DNA of 64,000 bases from an uncultured Planctomycetaceae bacterium (GCA_946408825.1 CAMJTU010000003.1:124001-188000); one strand, 5' to 3'; shown: positions 42,741 through 51,380, numbered from the stretch's first letter. Notes: generated by a model not told the origin, from the sequence alone. Made by a program: numbers and translations.

Positions 42741-44717
42741 ATGAGTACGATTTACTTTACGAACAACGCGAACAGCGGAGCCGGCTCGCTTCGCGCGGCG
42801 GTCGCGGCGGCGCAAGAGGGCGACGTCATAACGCCCGATCCGACCGTCTTTAACGCCGACGAACTCGTTGAGATTACGCTGAACACGGGAATCGAAACGA
42901 CCGTCGGACTAACGTTGTCGGCGGGAAAAACGCGGCTGCGGCTCAAACGGTCCAACAACTCGGGCGACAGAGTTCTTTACGCTAAAACGGAAGCCGCCTA
43001 TTTTCACGCCGAAGACGTCGAGTTCATTGGGAGAATCATCGCCTATACGCCCGAAGCCGTTTTCAGAAGATGCCGCGTCTACGGCAACAGATCGGACGCG
43101 CCGGGAATCGGCGGTCATGCGGGCTCGAAAATCTCCGTTTACGACTGCGTCGTCGCAGGATGTCGCGGCGCAGGGCTCTATAACGCCGGCGCGAACTCCG
43201 CGACGACGATCGTCCGCTCGACGGTCGCGGGCAACGCTCAAACTGTTTTCAGCGGATCCTCGACGGTCGTGACAAAGATCGACTCGATCGTCGATCCGGT
43301 CTGTTCCGAGGCGGGCTTCGTCGCGCCGCCGCCCGACGTTGTCGACGTCTCCGAAACCGGCGTCGCGATCGACTGGAGCGGCTGGGATTTCCGCCTTCTG
43401 CCGACGTCCCCTTACGCGACGGGCGCGACAAGCGCCGCGGGCGAATACGACGTCGACGGGAATCCAAGAGGACGGCTAGCGACCAACGCGAGCGAAAACA
43501 CAGAATCGAGCGGAAGCTCGAACCCGGAGCCGGGCGGTTCCGGCGCGACGCTCTACGCGGTCGGCGCGTATGAACTCGTCGTCGCGGACTATTATCAGGC
43601 GTCTGCGTCGCCCGCGTCCTTCAACGATCCCAACGGCTGGACGACAGACCCGGCGCGAACGACGCCGCCCGAATCGATAACGTCGGGCGTCTTCTACCTC
43701 GACGAAAGCGCGGCGTGGCTCGACGCGCCTCCGGCCGGTTCGACGCTGATCGTCGCGGGACGGCGCGTCGAAACGTTCGACGCCGACCTCGCGCTGGCGC
43801 GACTCGAAACGGGGCGCAATTCGACGCTCGTCTTTTCGGGCGTCGACCGCGTCGTAAGCGCAAGAGACGCGAGCATGGGCGCGGGCGCGACGCTCGCGGC
43901 GCCGCCGGGAAGCTCGGGGTATCTCGCGGTTCCGACGGGCGTCGACGTTTCGGGAACGACGCGCGAGGGGGTCGTAGTCGCGGGATTGGGCGCTGAAATA
44001 AGGTCCTTTTCCGCGACGTCGGAGCGACCGGGACGGGCGACGCTGCGCTGGACGGCGCGGAACGGGTCGGAGACGGTTCGAGTCGAACGGCGCGTCGGCG
44101 CGGGAAGTTGGGTCGAGGTCGCGGCGACGGTTCCGGCGTCGGAAGAAACGTTTGCCGCGACGCAGGGAAACGGACGCGCGACGTTCCGCGCGTTTGACGG
44201 GGAAAATTTTTGGACGGACGACGCGTGGAGTTCGGTCGGAGTTCAGTTTCGGGTCGTCGCGAACGCGGTTCCGGGCGAGCGCGTCGCGCAGTTATGGAAA
44301 GCGGAGGCGACGGTGGTGGCGACGTCAGATTCGGTCAAAGTCGGACAGGGAATAACGATACTCGCGCAGATCGTCGACGCGTTCGACGAAAGCGCGCTCC
44401 TTCTATCGGACGGTTCGAACGTCCAGAGCGTGACTTACGCGTGTTATTACGTCTCCAACGGGCTCTTTGAAGAAACGCTGACGCCCGTCGCGGGTCATGA
44501 GAACGTCGTCGTCAGTAACGACTGCGTCCTCGAGGCGCCGCAGAGGTCCGACGCGTGGACGCGCGACGAGATCGGCTATACGTTCGCGCTAACGCCCGAC
44601 GTAAGAACCGCGCCCCTCTTCGAAAAGCCGGGCGAATACCAGATCAAAGTCGTTATCCGGCTGACCGTCGGCAACCCCGTGACGTTTTACGTCCCGATAA
44701 CGGTTGTCGGGAGTTAA
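42741..44717 (+). CDS. Beta-helix/pectate-lyase-like protein, possible tail or surface fibre
   Basis: 658 residues from ATG 42741 (GAGG 6-7 nt upstream), which gives MSTIYFTNNANSGAGSL. N-terminal SGAGSLRAAVAAAQEGD is the typical opening of parallel beta-helix proteins; residues up to about 200 carry VEFIGRIIAY, CRVYGNRSDAPG, VYDCVVAGCRGAG-type turns. Then a Gly/Ser linker, Ig-like or fibronectin-like parts (LRWTARNGSETVRVERRVG) and a C-terminal domain (VKVGQGITILAQIVDAFDES). There is no signal peptide, unlike chromosomal adhesins, fitting a virion or tail-fibre protein beside the capsid genes. A different secretion route is the alternative. Confidence 0.65.
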   Translation: MSTIYFTNNANSGAGSLRAAVAAAQEGDVITPDPTVFNADELVEITLNTGIETTVGLTLSAGKTRLRLKRSNNSGDRVLYAKTEAAYFHAEDVEFIGRIIAYTPEAVFRRCRVYGNRSDAPGIGGHAGSKISVYDCVVAGCRGAGLYNAGANSATTIVRSTVAGNAQTVFSGSSTVVTKIDSIVDPVCSEAGFVAPPPDVVDVSETGVAIDWSGWDFRLLPTSPYATGATSAAGEYDVDGNPRGRLATNASENTESSGSSNPEPGGSGATLYAVGAYELVVADYYQASASPASFNDPNGWTTDPARTTPPESITSGVFYLDESAAWLDAPPAGSTLIVAGRRVETFDADLALARLETGRNSTLVFSGVDRVVSARDASMGAGATLAAPPGSSGYLAVPTGVDVSGTTREGVVVAGLGAEIRSFSATSERPGRATLRWTARNGSETVRVERRVGAGSWVEVAATVPASEETFAATQGNGRATFRAFDGENFWTDDAWSSVGVQFRVVANAVPGERVAQLWKAEATVVATSDSVKVGQGITILAQIVDAFDESALLLSDGSNVQSVTYACYYVSNGLFEETLTPVAGHENVVVSNDCVLEAPQRSDAWTRDEIGYTFALTPDVRTAPLFEKPGEYQIKVVIRLTVGNPVTFYVPITVVGS

Positions 44718-44822
44718 CGTTAAGCGAAAAGCGCGGCGTTTTAAGAACAAGGATCGTTTTAAAGCGTCAAAACCCAGCAGGGGTTCTTGATTTCTGAAGC
44801 CAAAAGACGTACTATTGCGCAT

Positions 44823-44869
44823 AGACGTCCCGAGCGCGTTCTGAAAAAGGAACGTTCGGGGCGTCTTTT
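44823..44869 (+). terminator. Terminator after the beta-helix-like gene
   Basis: AGACGTCCCGAGCGCGTTC and GAACGTTCGGGGCGTCT pair imperfectly around TGAAAAAG, followed by TTT and a further T-rich stretch. Confidence 0.7.
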
Positions 44870-44889
44870 GTCGTTTTAGAAGCGCGCGA

Positions 44890-45475
44890 TTGGAAGGTCG
44901 GCGGTCTCGGGAGCGCGAGCGACGCATCGTAAAATTGAAGCTTGACGTTATTTTCAAGCGTGTTTTTGGCGACGCGAACAATATGGACATTATCACGGCG
45001 TTTATTTCCGATCTACTCGAACTCCCGCGCGAGAGCGTCAAGAAGGTCTCTATCGAGAACGTCGAAATCGCGCCGGAGTATTTGGGGCGGAAGTACAGCA
45101 GACTCGATCTGAAGCTCAACGTCGACGACGAGATCGTGAACGTTGAAATTCAGGTCAATTACGAACCGGCGTTTAAGGAACGGACGCTCTACTACTGGGC
45201 GAAACTTTTCAGCGCGAAACTCAAGGAGGGCGACGAATACGACGCGCTCGAACAGACGATCTGCGTCAACATTATCAACTTCAACCTTTTCGACTGTGAG
45301 GATTTTCATTCGCATTTTCAAGCGCTTGAAAAGAACCGTCACGAACCGCTGACCGACAAATTCGCGTATAGAACAATGGATGAAACTCATTAAAGCGGAA
45401 ACGGAGGGCGATCCCATGGAGTTAGAACAAACGACGACGATCCCGGAAATCGGAAAGACGATCGTAGCGCTTTGA
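44890..45475 (+). pseudogene. Broken Rpn-family nuclease gene
   Basis: The plus strand encodes an Rpn/PDDEXK_2 N-terminal part: LDVIFKRVFGD, ITAFISDLLELP, SRLDLKLNVDDEIVNVEIQVN (the D...E-x-Q core), RTLYYWAKLFS, CVNIINFNLF, then FAYRTMDETH and a stop at 45393. In the +1-shifted frame the family continues as QWMKLIKAETEGDP and TIPEIGKTIVAL, ending at 45475, so bases have been lost near 45365-45380. Only a TTG could start it. The protein would be about half the usual length. Unrelated in detail to the two other Rpn genes of the window, which have different cores. Confidence 0.75.
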
Positions 45476-45611
45476 GTTTTATTGAACGAGACGTCGCCGC
45501 CAACGAGCGGAGACCTAGAGATTTCGCCTTTACGCGCTTATGAATTAGTACGCGCCATGAGGCGAATACCGTCCCCCGCGACGTCGCGGCTGGGGTTGCG
45601 CGGCGAGTATT

Positions 45612-45648
45612 TTCGGCTAGAATGGAAAATCATTCCAAATTAGCCGAA
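45612..45648 (+). promoter_or_regulatory. Inverted repeat before the AAA/DUF4143 gene
   Basis: TTCGGCTA (45612-45619) and TAGCCGAA (45641-45648) are perfect 8-bp arms around an AT-rich centre with GGAA/TTCC. The right arm touches the ribosome site GAAGGAG, so it could be an operator or a translation-blocking hairpin. Confidence 0.5.
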
Positions 45649-45659
45649 GGAGTTCCGCT

Positions 45660-46883
45660 ATGGGATACATACGTCGCAGTCTGGAAAAAACAATTTCTCA
45701 AGTCTCGAAAGAATATCCGGCGATTCTCGTCACGGGACCGCGACAGGTCGGTAAAACGACGATGCTTCGGAAACTCATGGAGGGTTCCGACCGCCGATAC
45801 GCGTCGCTCGACGATCTCAACGAAAGGAATCTGGCGAAGAACGATCCTGAGATGTTCCTGCAGTTGCACAAGCCGCCCGTTTTAATCGACGAGGTTCAGT
45901 ATGCGCCCGAGCTTTTCATATATGTCAAAGCGCATGTCGATAAGAAACGTTCGCCTGGCGATTTTTGGCTTACCGGTTCCCAAGCGTTTCAGTTGACGCG
46001 CGGCGTTCAAGAGTCGTTAGCGGGGCGCGTCGCCGTTCTTTCGCTGACCTCGACGGCGCAAGCCGAGATATACGGCGGCGCGGCGGACCCGTTTGAGATC
46101 GACTTAGACAAATTATCCGCGAGGGCCAAAGGAAGAACTTCGGCGGACGCCGAGGAAATTTACGAACGAATCTTCAAAGGTTCCATGCCCGCTATTGCAA
46201 GCGGGGAGATCAGCGACGTCCAAATCTTTTACGGCAGTTACCTGACGACCTATATCGAGAGGGACGTTAGGGCGTTGTCAAGCGCAATCGATTCGCTGAA
46301 ATTCCTGCGTTTTATTACCGCAGTCGCCGCGCGAACGGGACAAATGATCAACGTTGCGGAAATCGCCCGCGACGTCGAAATTAATCAGAAACAAGTCAAA
46401 GACTGGCTGCAGATTCTGGAAACGCTCGGACTTATTTTCTATCTTCATCCGTATTCCAACAATCTTCTTAAACGGCTTGTTAAGGCTCCGAAGTTATACT
46501 TTTACGACACGGGACTCGTTTGTTATCTTACGAAGTGGAGCGGCGCGCAGACGCTGATGAACGGGGCGATGAACGGCGCGATCTTTGAGAACTACGTCGT
46601 CGCCGAGATCGCCAAGACCTATCTCAACAACGGAAGGGCGCCGTTTATGTATTACTATCGCGACAAAGACGCTAAAGAAATCGACATAATTCTAGAACGC
46701 GACGGCGTTTTGACTCCGATTGAAATCAAGAAATCGTCTAACCCTAGCGCGGAGATTGTCAAGACGTTTCGAGTTCTCGATAAGGGAAGCGCGACGCGAT
46801 CGAAAGGCGCCGTCGTATGCCTGAAACCGGAACTATCCGCTATCGACCGCGACAATCTCGTCGTTCCCGTCTGGATGATATAA
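45660..46883 (+). CDS. AAA-family ATPase with DUF4143 domain
   Basis: 407 residues. Walker A GPRQVGKTTMLRKL (about 26-39), Walker B VLIDEVQYAPEL, sensor WLTGSQAFQLT, then the ESLAGRVAVLSLTS segment, YLTTYIERDV and the C-terminal DUF4143 part (INVAEIARDVEINQKQVKDWLQILETLGL with an HTH-like segment, LYFYDTGLVCYL, FENYVVAEI, YYYRDKDAKEIDII, PIEIKKSS with a PD-(D/E)XK-like core). This family is frequent in variable regions; function unproven. ATG with GAAGGAG upstream, behind a palindrome. Alone, ended by the terminator at 47058-47097. Confidence 0.9.
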   Translation: MGYIRRSLEKTISQVSKEYPAILVTGPRQVGKTTMLRKLMEGSDRRYASLDDLNERNLAKNDPEMFLQLHKPPVLIDEVQYAPELFIYVKAHVDKKRSPGDFWLTGSQAFQLTRGVQESLAGRVAVLSLTSTAQAEIYGGAADPFEIDLDKLSARAKGRTSADAEEIYERIFKGSMPAIASGEISDVQIFYGSYLTTYIERDVRALSSAIDSLKFLRFITAVAARTGQMINVAEIARDVEINQKQVKDWLQILETLGLIFYLHPYSNNLLKRLVKAPKLYFYDTGLVCYLTKWSGAQTLMNGAMNGAIFENYVVAEIAKTYLNNGRAPFMYYYRDKDAKEIDIILERDGVLTPIEIKKSSNPSAEIVKTFRVLDKGSATRSKGAVVCLKPELSAIDRDNLVVPVWMI

Positions 46884-47211
46884 AACCAGCGGAAGGCCGC
46901 CGGACCCAGGTTATACGCTTCCGCGCATGCGTAAAATCATCCGCTCCCGCTGGTCGCTTTCTAACTCCATGACGTTATGTTTAAGATAAGCCCGCAACGC
47001 GTAACGGAGACACACGAGAACGCGGTAGCGCAAGCCGGGAGTCGCGCGGTCGCGGCCAAAGGTTTTCCGCTCTTTTGGGGTGGAAAACCTTTTTTTATGC
47101 TGTCGATTCATAACGGGCGTCGTATGATATACTATTGAGAACGACGTCGAGAAACGGCGTAGACAATTTGGAAGAAAACCTTTTTGGAAGCGTTTGAGGA
47201 AACCGAACCGC
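46884..47211. other. Intergenic region with nested inverted repeats
   Basis: No convincing gene. ACCAGCGG (46885-46892) pairs with CCGCTGGT (46947-46954), and inside it GCGGAAG (46889-46895) can alternatively pair with CTTCCGC (46918-46924). TATACT at 47128-47133 may be a -10 box for the next gene, without a good -35. An antisense frame of 104 codons (46911-47225) is not believed. Confidence 0.4.
47058..47097 (+). terminator. Rho-independent terminator
   Basis: AAAGGTTTTCC (47058-47068), 13-nt loop, GGAAAACCTTT and a run of T to 47097. Ends transcription from the AAA/DUF4143 side before the DUF3791 genes. Confidence 0.88.
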
Positions 47212-47427
47212 ATGACGAAAGACATATTTGAATTCCTCGTCTACATGATTCACGCCTGCGCCAATAAGTGGGGCAAGACTCCGACCGAGGTTTACAATCT
47301 CCTCAAGGAAAAAAAAGCGCTGACGAATTACCTGATCCCCCATTACGACGTCCTTCACACCCAAGGAACCAACTTCGTCGTCGCCGATATTGAAGAATAC
47401 CTCGCAATCAGGGAGAAAACGGCATGA
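47212..47427 (+). CDS. DUF3791 family protein (candidate antitoxin)
   Basis: 71 residues from ATG 47212; a TTG 18 nt upstream is the alternative start. KDIFEFLVYMIHACANKWGKTPTEVYNLLKE, LIPHYDVLHTQG and DIEEYLAIR match the DUF3791 family, small helical proteins encoded next to DUF3990 genes. Its stop overlaps the next ATG by 4 nt (ATGA), giving translational coupling. Role as antitoxin or accessory of the DUF3990 protein is inferred from this fixed neighbourhood. Confidence 0.75.
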   Translation: MTKDIFEFLVYMIHACANKWGKTPTEVYNLLKEKKALTNYLIPHYDVLHTQGTNFVVADIEEYLAIREKTA

Positions 47428-47903
47428 TCGTCTATCACGGTTCGACGACCGTCGTAAAATCGCCCGACGTTCGACATTCCTTTCGTCCTCTCGATTTCGG
47501 CAAAGGTTTTTACGTAACGACCAACATGGAGCAGGCGAAGAACTGGGCGCGAAGGAAAGCCGATCTGAACGAAAACGACAAAGCGTATGTCAACGTCTAC
47601 GATATGCGCGAAAAATACGGCGATTTGAACGTAAAGACCTTTCCGCCCGATTTACTCGAATGGATCGATTTCGTCTGTCACTGTCGCGACGGCGGCGACG
47701 AATATCAAGTCTACGACGTGATCAGGGGTATGGTCGCAAACGACAAGGTCTTCCGCGTCGTCGACTTATACCATTCAGGCGTTTGGGACAAAGAAAGAGC
47801 GTTAATCGAAATAAAAGCCTACCCGGAATACGACCAAATCGCTTTTATCACGCAAAGAGCGATCGACGCGTTGTTGACCTTTAAAACGGTCGAGGAGGTC
47901 TAG
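47424..47903 (+). CDS. DUF3990 protein, ADP-ribosyltransferase-like toxin candidate
   Basis: 159 residues. MIVYHGSTTVV carries the His of the ADP-ribosyltransferase H-Y-E fold, RPLDFGKGFYVTTNMEQAKNWA is the hallmark segment with the second-strand Tyr, and YDQIAFITQRAIDALL near the end is where the third motif lies (Gln rather than Glu visible). DUF3990 belongs to the ADP-ribosyl clan; such proteins next to small helical partners act as toxins in known systems of the clan. Coupled to DUF3791 upstream and followed after 2 nt by a third small gene. Target unknown. Confidence 0.75.
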   Translation: MIVYHGSTTVVKSPDVRHSFRPLDFGKGFYVTTNMEQAKNWARRKADLNENDKAYVNVYDMREKYGDLNVKTFPPDLLEWIDFVCHCRDGGDEYQVYDVIRGMVANDKVFRVVDLYHSGVWDKERALIEIKAYPEYDQIAFITQRAIDALLTFKTVEEV

Positions 47904-47905
47904 CC

Positions 47906-48154
47906 ATGGTCGACGGAGAAGTCCTTGAAAGAATCTACCGCGAACGGCTCGACGAGCGTATTATCGCGACCCTCGCCGAAAAATACCAACTCGATTACCT
48001 CGACGCCATGGACTGGTATTTCAACAGCCGCCTCGCCTCCCTAATCCAAGCCGGCGCCCATGGTGTCCAATACCTCGACCATAAAGTCCTCGTCGAGATG
48101 CTGGAACAAACGGAACCGCTGTCGATTCGCGATCCGAAAAATGGATTAGTATAA
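47906..48154 (+). CDS. Small helical protein, third gene of the DUF3791-DUF3990 unit
   Basis: 82 residues, GAGG 7 nt upstream inside the previous gene, start 2 nt after its stop. Sequence such as RIIATLAEKYQLDYLDAMDWYFNSRLA and HGVQYLDHKVLVEML suggests an all-helical fold. I do not know its family by name; it resembles the DUF3791-type partners in size and composition and is a second antitoxin candidate. Confidence 0.65.
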   Translation: MVDGEVLERIYRERLDERIIATLAEKYQLDYLDAMDWYFNSRLASLIQAGAHGVQYLDHKVLVEMLEQTEPLSIRDPKNGLV

Positions 48155-48303
48155 AATACTCCTCAAAGAATCGAGAAATACTCTCCTAAATGCGTCGTGA
48201 ACAATGAGTAATTCTGTTGAATCTTTGGAATCGAAAGAATAGCGACGTCAGCGGAACCAATCGTAAACTTTGCCCTTCCGAAGCGTTTTATACGAAGAAA
48301 CGG

Positions 48304-48331
48304 TTGCTTTAAGAAGGGAAACTTATATACT
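48304..48331 (+). promoter_or_regulatory. Promoter candidate of the AbrB-PIN operon
   Basis: TTGCTT (48304-48309), 16-nt spacer, TATACT (48326-48331), about 100 nt before the AbrB-type gene. Confidence 0.5.
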
Positions 48332-48433
48332 TTCTACAGGGTTGCCTAGAGTGGTTTATTTACAGTACAATTCAATGAATACGGCACGACTAGATTCGTC
48401 GAAGTCTAAACCCATTTGGCAAGCGAGGAAATA

Positions 48434-48706
48434 ATGTCAGCTCCTATAGAATTCATGAACGGGGTCAGCGTCTCACCCGACGGTTCGGTAACGCTCCCTC
48501 AAGAGGCTCTTTCGGCGCTCGGGGTCGGCGGCGGCGGACGCGTCGCCCTTGTCGTCGAGGGATCAACGGTCCGTCTCGAAAATCCCGCGATACTCGCGAT
48601 GAAGAAATTTCAACGCGAAATGGCGGGAGAAGCCGAACGTCTTGGAATTATGTCAGATGAAGACGCCATGGCAGTCGTTAAAGAATTTCGCGGCGACTAC
48701 TCATGA
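48434..48706 (+). CDS. AbrB/MazE-type antitoxin
   Basis: 90 residues from ATG 48434 (GAGG 5 nt upstream; an in-frame TTG at 48416 is less likely). FMNGVSVSPDGSVTLPQEALSALGV and GRVALVVEGSTVRLEN form a swapped-hairpin SpoVT-AbrB DNA-binding domain; the C-terminal helix (MKKFQREMAGEAERLG, DEDAMAVVKEFR) would bind the toxin. Overlaps the PIN gene by ATGA, the usual antitoxin-first order. Likely autoregulates the operon. Confidence 0.85.
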   Translation: MSAPIEFMNGVSVSPDGSVTLPQEALSALGVGGGGRVALVVEGSTVRLENPAILAMKKFQREMAGEAERLGIMSDEDAMAVVKEFRGDYS

Positions 48707-49110
48707 AAATTTTCCTTGACACGAACATCCTTTTTTCTGCGGCGCTTAACCCAGAGGGTACGGTAGGACGCGCGTTTTTCAAAGCAGTTGTCTCTCCAAA
48801 CGTCGGGCTTATTTGCAGACAGAATATTGATGAACTACATCGAATCTTCTTGAAAAAGATTCCTCATAAAATCGAATCGCTAGACGCCTTTCTGGCAACC
48901 GCGTTACCCTTTCTGAAAATCGTTCCAATCCCGGAGATTCCTGTCGAAACTGAATCGTTGATAAGAGATAAAGCAGATCGTCCTATTTTTCGCGCGGCGT
49001 TAATCGCTAATGCCGACATACTGCTCTCAGGCAACAAGGACTTTTTGGAATCGGGTATTACGCAACCGCGAATTATGACGCCCGCTGATTTTATACAATT
49101 ACAAGAATAA
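48703..49110 (+). CDS. PIN-domain toxin
   Basis: 135 residues. MKIFLDTNILFSAAL contains the first Asp of the PIN active site; further acidic residues are ENIDELHRIF-like (NIDELHRIFL), DKADRPIFRAAL and ADILLSGNKDFLESG, the typical D-x-x-IF-x-AA and D-ILL-(S/T)-G-N-x-DF motifs of COG1569-type PIN proteins. RNase toxin of a type II pair with the AbrB-type gene, whose stop overlaps its start. Confidence 0.9.
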   Translation: MKIFLDTNILFSAALNPEGTVGRAFFKAVVSPNVGLICRQNIDELHRIFLKKIPHKIESLDAFLATALPFLKIVPIPEIPVETESLIRDKADRPIFRAALIANADILLSGNKDFLESGITQPRIMTPADFIQLQE

Positions 49111-49157
49111 TCGTCTTGATCGCTCGTCCTTCTACCCATCATGTATCGTATGCAACC

Positions 49158-51248
49158 ATGACTGAATCGCTCAAAATGACAGGAGAGTTAGTCTCCCTCG
49201 GCGACCTACTCGACGGCACATCTAAAATCGAACAGTTTCGCATTCCCCCTTTTCAACGTCCCTACGCGTGGACCACAGATCAAACAGAACAGCTTTTCGA
49301 CGATTTACTAAACGCGTTTAACGCCCCGCAACGCGAAAAAATGGACGAAGAGTATTTTCTTGGTACGATTATCCTTGCCCAGAACAAAGATAAAGGTTAC
49401 GACGTCATCGACGGTCAGCAACGTTTAACAACGATAACTATCCTTTATTCTGTCTTAGCGTCAAACGTAGGCGATACAGCTATGAAGGAAGGAATCAAAA
49501 ATAAGCTATATCAGAAAGGGGATAAAACAAAGGGGTTAAAAAATTGTCCAAGATTACTTACAAGAGAAGGAAAAGGGGATCGGGCGTTCTTTGAAAAATA
49601 CGTGCAGGAAATCCGTACCGATGAATTCCTTAAAAGTAAAAACGAAGGAGCCCGCATCGGGTACGAGACGGATTCTCAAAAAAATGTCGTGGAAAACTCA
49701 GTTTTACTTCAGGAAAAAATCAGAAACCGAGATAACTTTTCAGATCAAAATCAAATCAATAAATTCGTTCAATTTATCACTCAAAAAGTCGCCTTAATGG
49801 TCGTAAAAACTCCTAATCAAGAAACCGCGATTAGAATCTTTTCCGTCATGAATAACCGCGGGTTAGACCTCCAAATATGCGACGTCTTTAAAGCCGAGGT
49901 GCTTGAAAAAATAGAGGATGAAGAAGTCTGCGACGAATACGCCCAAAAATGGGAAGAACTCGAAGATCTCGTCGGACGCAATAATTTCGACCAAGCTCTT
50001 TCTCACGTCTGCACAATTAAACATCCCTACACCAAAAATAAGACTGTTCTCGATTATCTTAGGCAAATTTTTTTGGAGGAACTAACACCGCAACTATTAA
50101 TTGACGATATCCTCGAACCATATCTTCAAGCGTACGCCGTTCTCACACAGCGGATTAATTACAGGGCTTCGGAAAAGGCGGAAGAAGTAAACTGCATTCT
50201 GAGCTACCTCAGGTTCAATAAAAACGACGACTGGATTCCCCCCGCAATCTTGATCTACATCCGTTACAAAAACAAGCCTGAAAAATTACTCGCGTTTTTG
50301 AAGAAATTGGAACTTCTCGCCGCCTATCTCAACGCGTCTGGTAAGAATATCGGTCAACGTTTGCAGAGATATCAGCCAATGCTTTTAGATTGCGCTAAAG
50401 AAACTGCTAAAGATGGAGATTTTGAAAGAAATCTTGCGCTAACAAACGACGAGGCAACCAATTTTTACAATATTTTGGACAGAGACGTCTACCTTCTCCA
50501 GAAAGATCGAAGAAAGGCGCTGCTTCTGCGCGTAGATTCATTAATCTCTGATGGGTTAGCAAAATACGATTACGGTTTAGCGACGGTCGAACACGTCTTG
50601 CCACAAAATCCCGCTGAAGGAAGCAAATGGCTCAAAAACTGGCCTGATGAAGAATTGCGTGAGAAATGGGTGCATCGTCTTGGAAATCTCGCTCTCCTGT
50701 CACGAGCGAAAAATTCACAAGCGAGCAACTTTGATTTTGACAAGAAAAAAGATCGATATTTTAGCTCTAAAAACGGCTTGGCAAATTATGCGCTTACCGT
50801 TGGAGTTCTTAAAGAAAAAACGTGGACGCCCGAAGTTGTAGAAAAACGTCAAAAACGCTTACTTGAACGCGTCTGTCAGAGTTGGGGTATCGCGATTCCT
50901 CACGTTTCCGTTCCCCAAAAGAAAAACAATACCATATCGTCCAAATTAGAGATTTTCCACGCGCGTTTAGAAGGAATCGACGCGTTCGGCTATCTCAAAG
51001 GAGACAAATGTTTTGTCGTGCTCGAGGGTAGTAAAATATCGGAGACGACGTCTTATCCAAAGCCTAAAGCACAAAGAAAAGAACTTAAAAAATTAGGGAT
51101 TATTGCCAATAACCGATTCGTTGACGACTATGAATTTTCTTCTCCTTCCGGCGCGTCCAATTTTGTTTCCGGAGGAAATACTAACGGTTGGGATTTCTGG
51201 ATTCGGGACGACGGCACAACGCTTGGTAAATTCTATAGGGGATACTAA
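49158..51248 (+). CDS. GmrSD-like DUF262/DUF1524 protein with C-terminal DUF4357 domain
   Basis: 696 residues from ATG 49158; no strong ribosome site is seen, and the frame is open to 49116. N-terminal DUF262: FRIPPFQRPYAWT, YFLGTIILAQ, YDVIDGQQRLTTITIL (the DGQQR motif that acts on nucleotides), FSVMNNRGLDLQICDVFKAE. C-terminal HNH-type DUF1524: TVEHVLPQNP, WVHRLGNLALLSRAKNSQAS. The last 95 residues form a DUF4357 domain (CFVVLEGSKISETTS, FSSPSGASNFVSGGNTNGWDFW). Single-chain GmrSD-like proteins are modification-dependent restriction systems (type IV style) against phage DNA. More AT-rich than the surrounding genes, consistent with transfer. Confidence 0.85.
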   Translation: MTESLKMTGELVSLGDLLDGTSKIEQFRIPPFQRPYAWTTDQTEQLFDDLLNAFNAPQREKMDEEYFLGTIILAQNKDKGYDVIDGQQRLTTITILYSVLASNVGDTAMKEGIKNKLYQKGDKTKGLKNCPRLLTREGKGDRAFFEKYVQEIRTDEFLKSKNEGARIGYETDSQKNVVENSVLLQEKIRNRDNFSDQNQINKFVQFITQKVALMVVKTPNQETAIRIFSVMNNRGLDLQICDVFKAEVLEKIEDEEVCDEYAQKWEELEDLVGRNNFDQALSHVCTIKHPYTKNKTVLDYLRQIFLEELTPQLLIDDILEPYLQAYAVLTQRINYRASEKAEEVNCILSYLRFNKNDDWIPPAILIYIRYKNKPEKLLAFLKKLELLAAYLNASGKNIGQRLQRYQPMLLDCAKETAKDGDFERNLALTNDEATNFYNILDRDVYLLQKDRRKALLLRVDSLISDGLAKYDYGLATVEHVLPQNPAEGSKWLKNWPDEELREKWVHRLGNLALLSRAKNSQASNFDFDKKKDRYFSSKNGLANYALTVGVLKEKTWTPEVVEKRQKRLLERVCQSWGIAIPHVSVPQKKNNTISSKLEIFHARLEGIDAFGYLKGDKCFVVLEGSKISETTSYPKPKAQRKELKKLGIIANNRFVDDYEFSSPSGASNFVSGGNTNGWDFWIRDDGTTLGKFYRGY

Positions 51249-51380
51249 AGAACTTTCGGCGTTGACGCCTCAATTTACGTCGTAAAAACGAAGAAACAAG
51301 ACGCGCCGTCAACGACCCACGCCTAAACCCCGTCGCGCTATAAATCGTCGTACGCGTTCAGGCGCGAGAAGATTCCGCAT

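Noticed and set aside
46911..47225. 104-codon minus-strand frame in the intergenic region
   Set aside because: Crosses the terminator at 47058-47097 and has no ribosome site; composition unlike real genes here.
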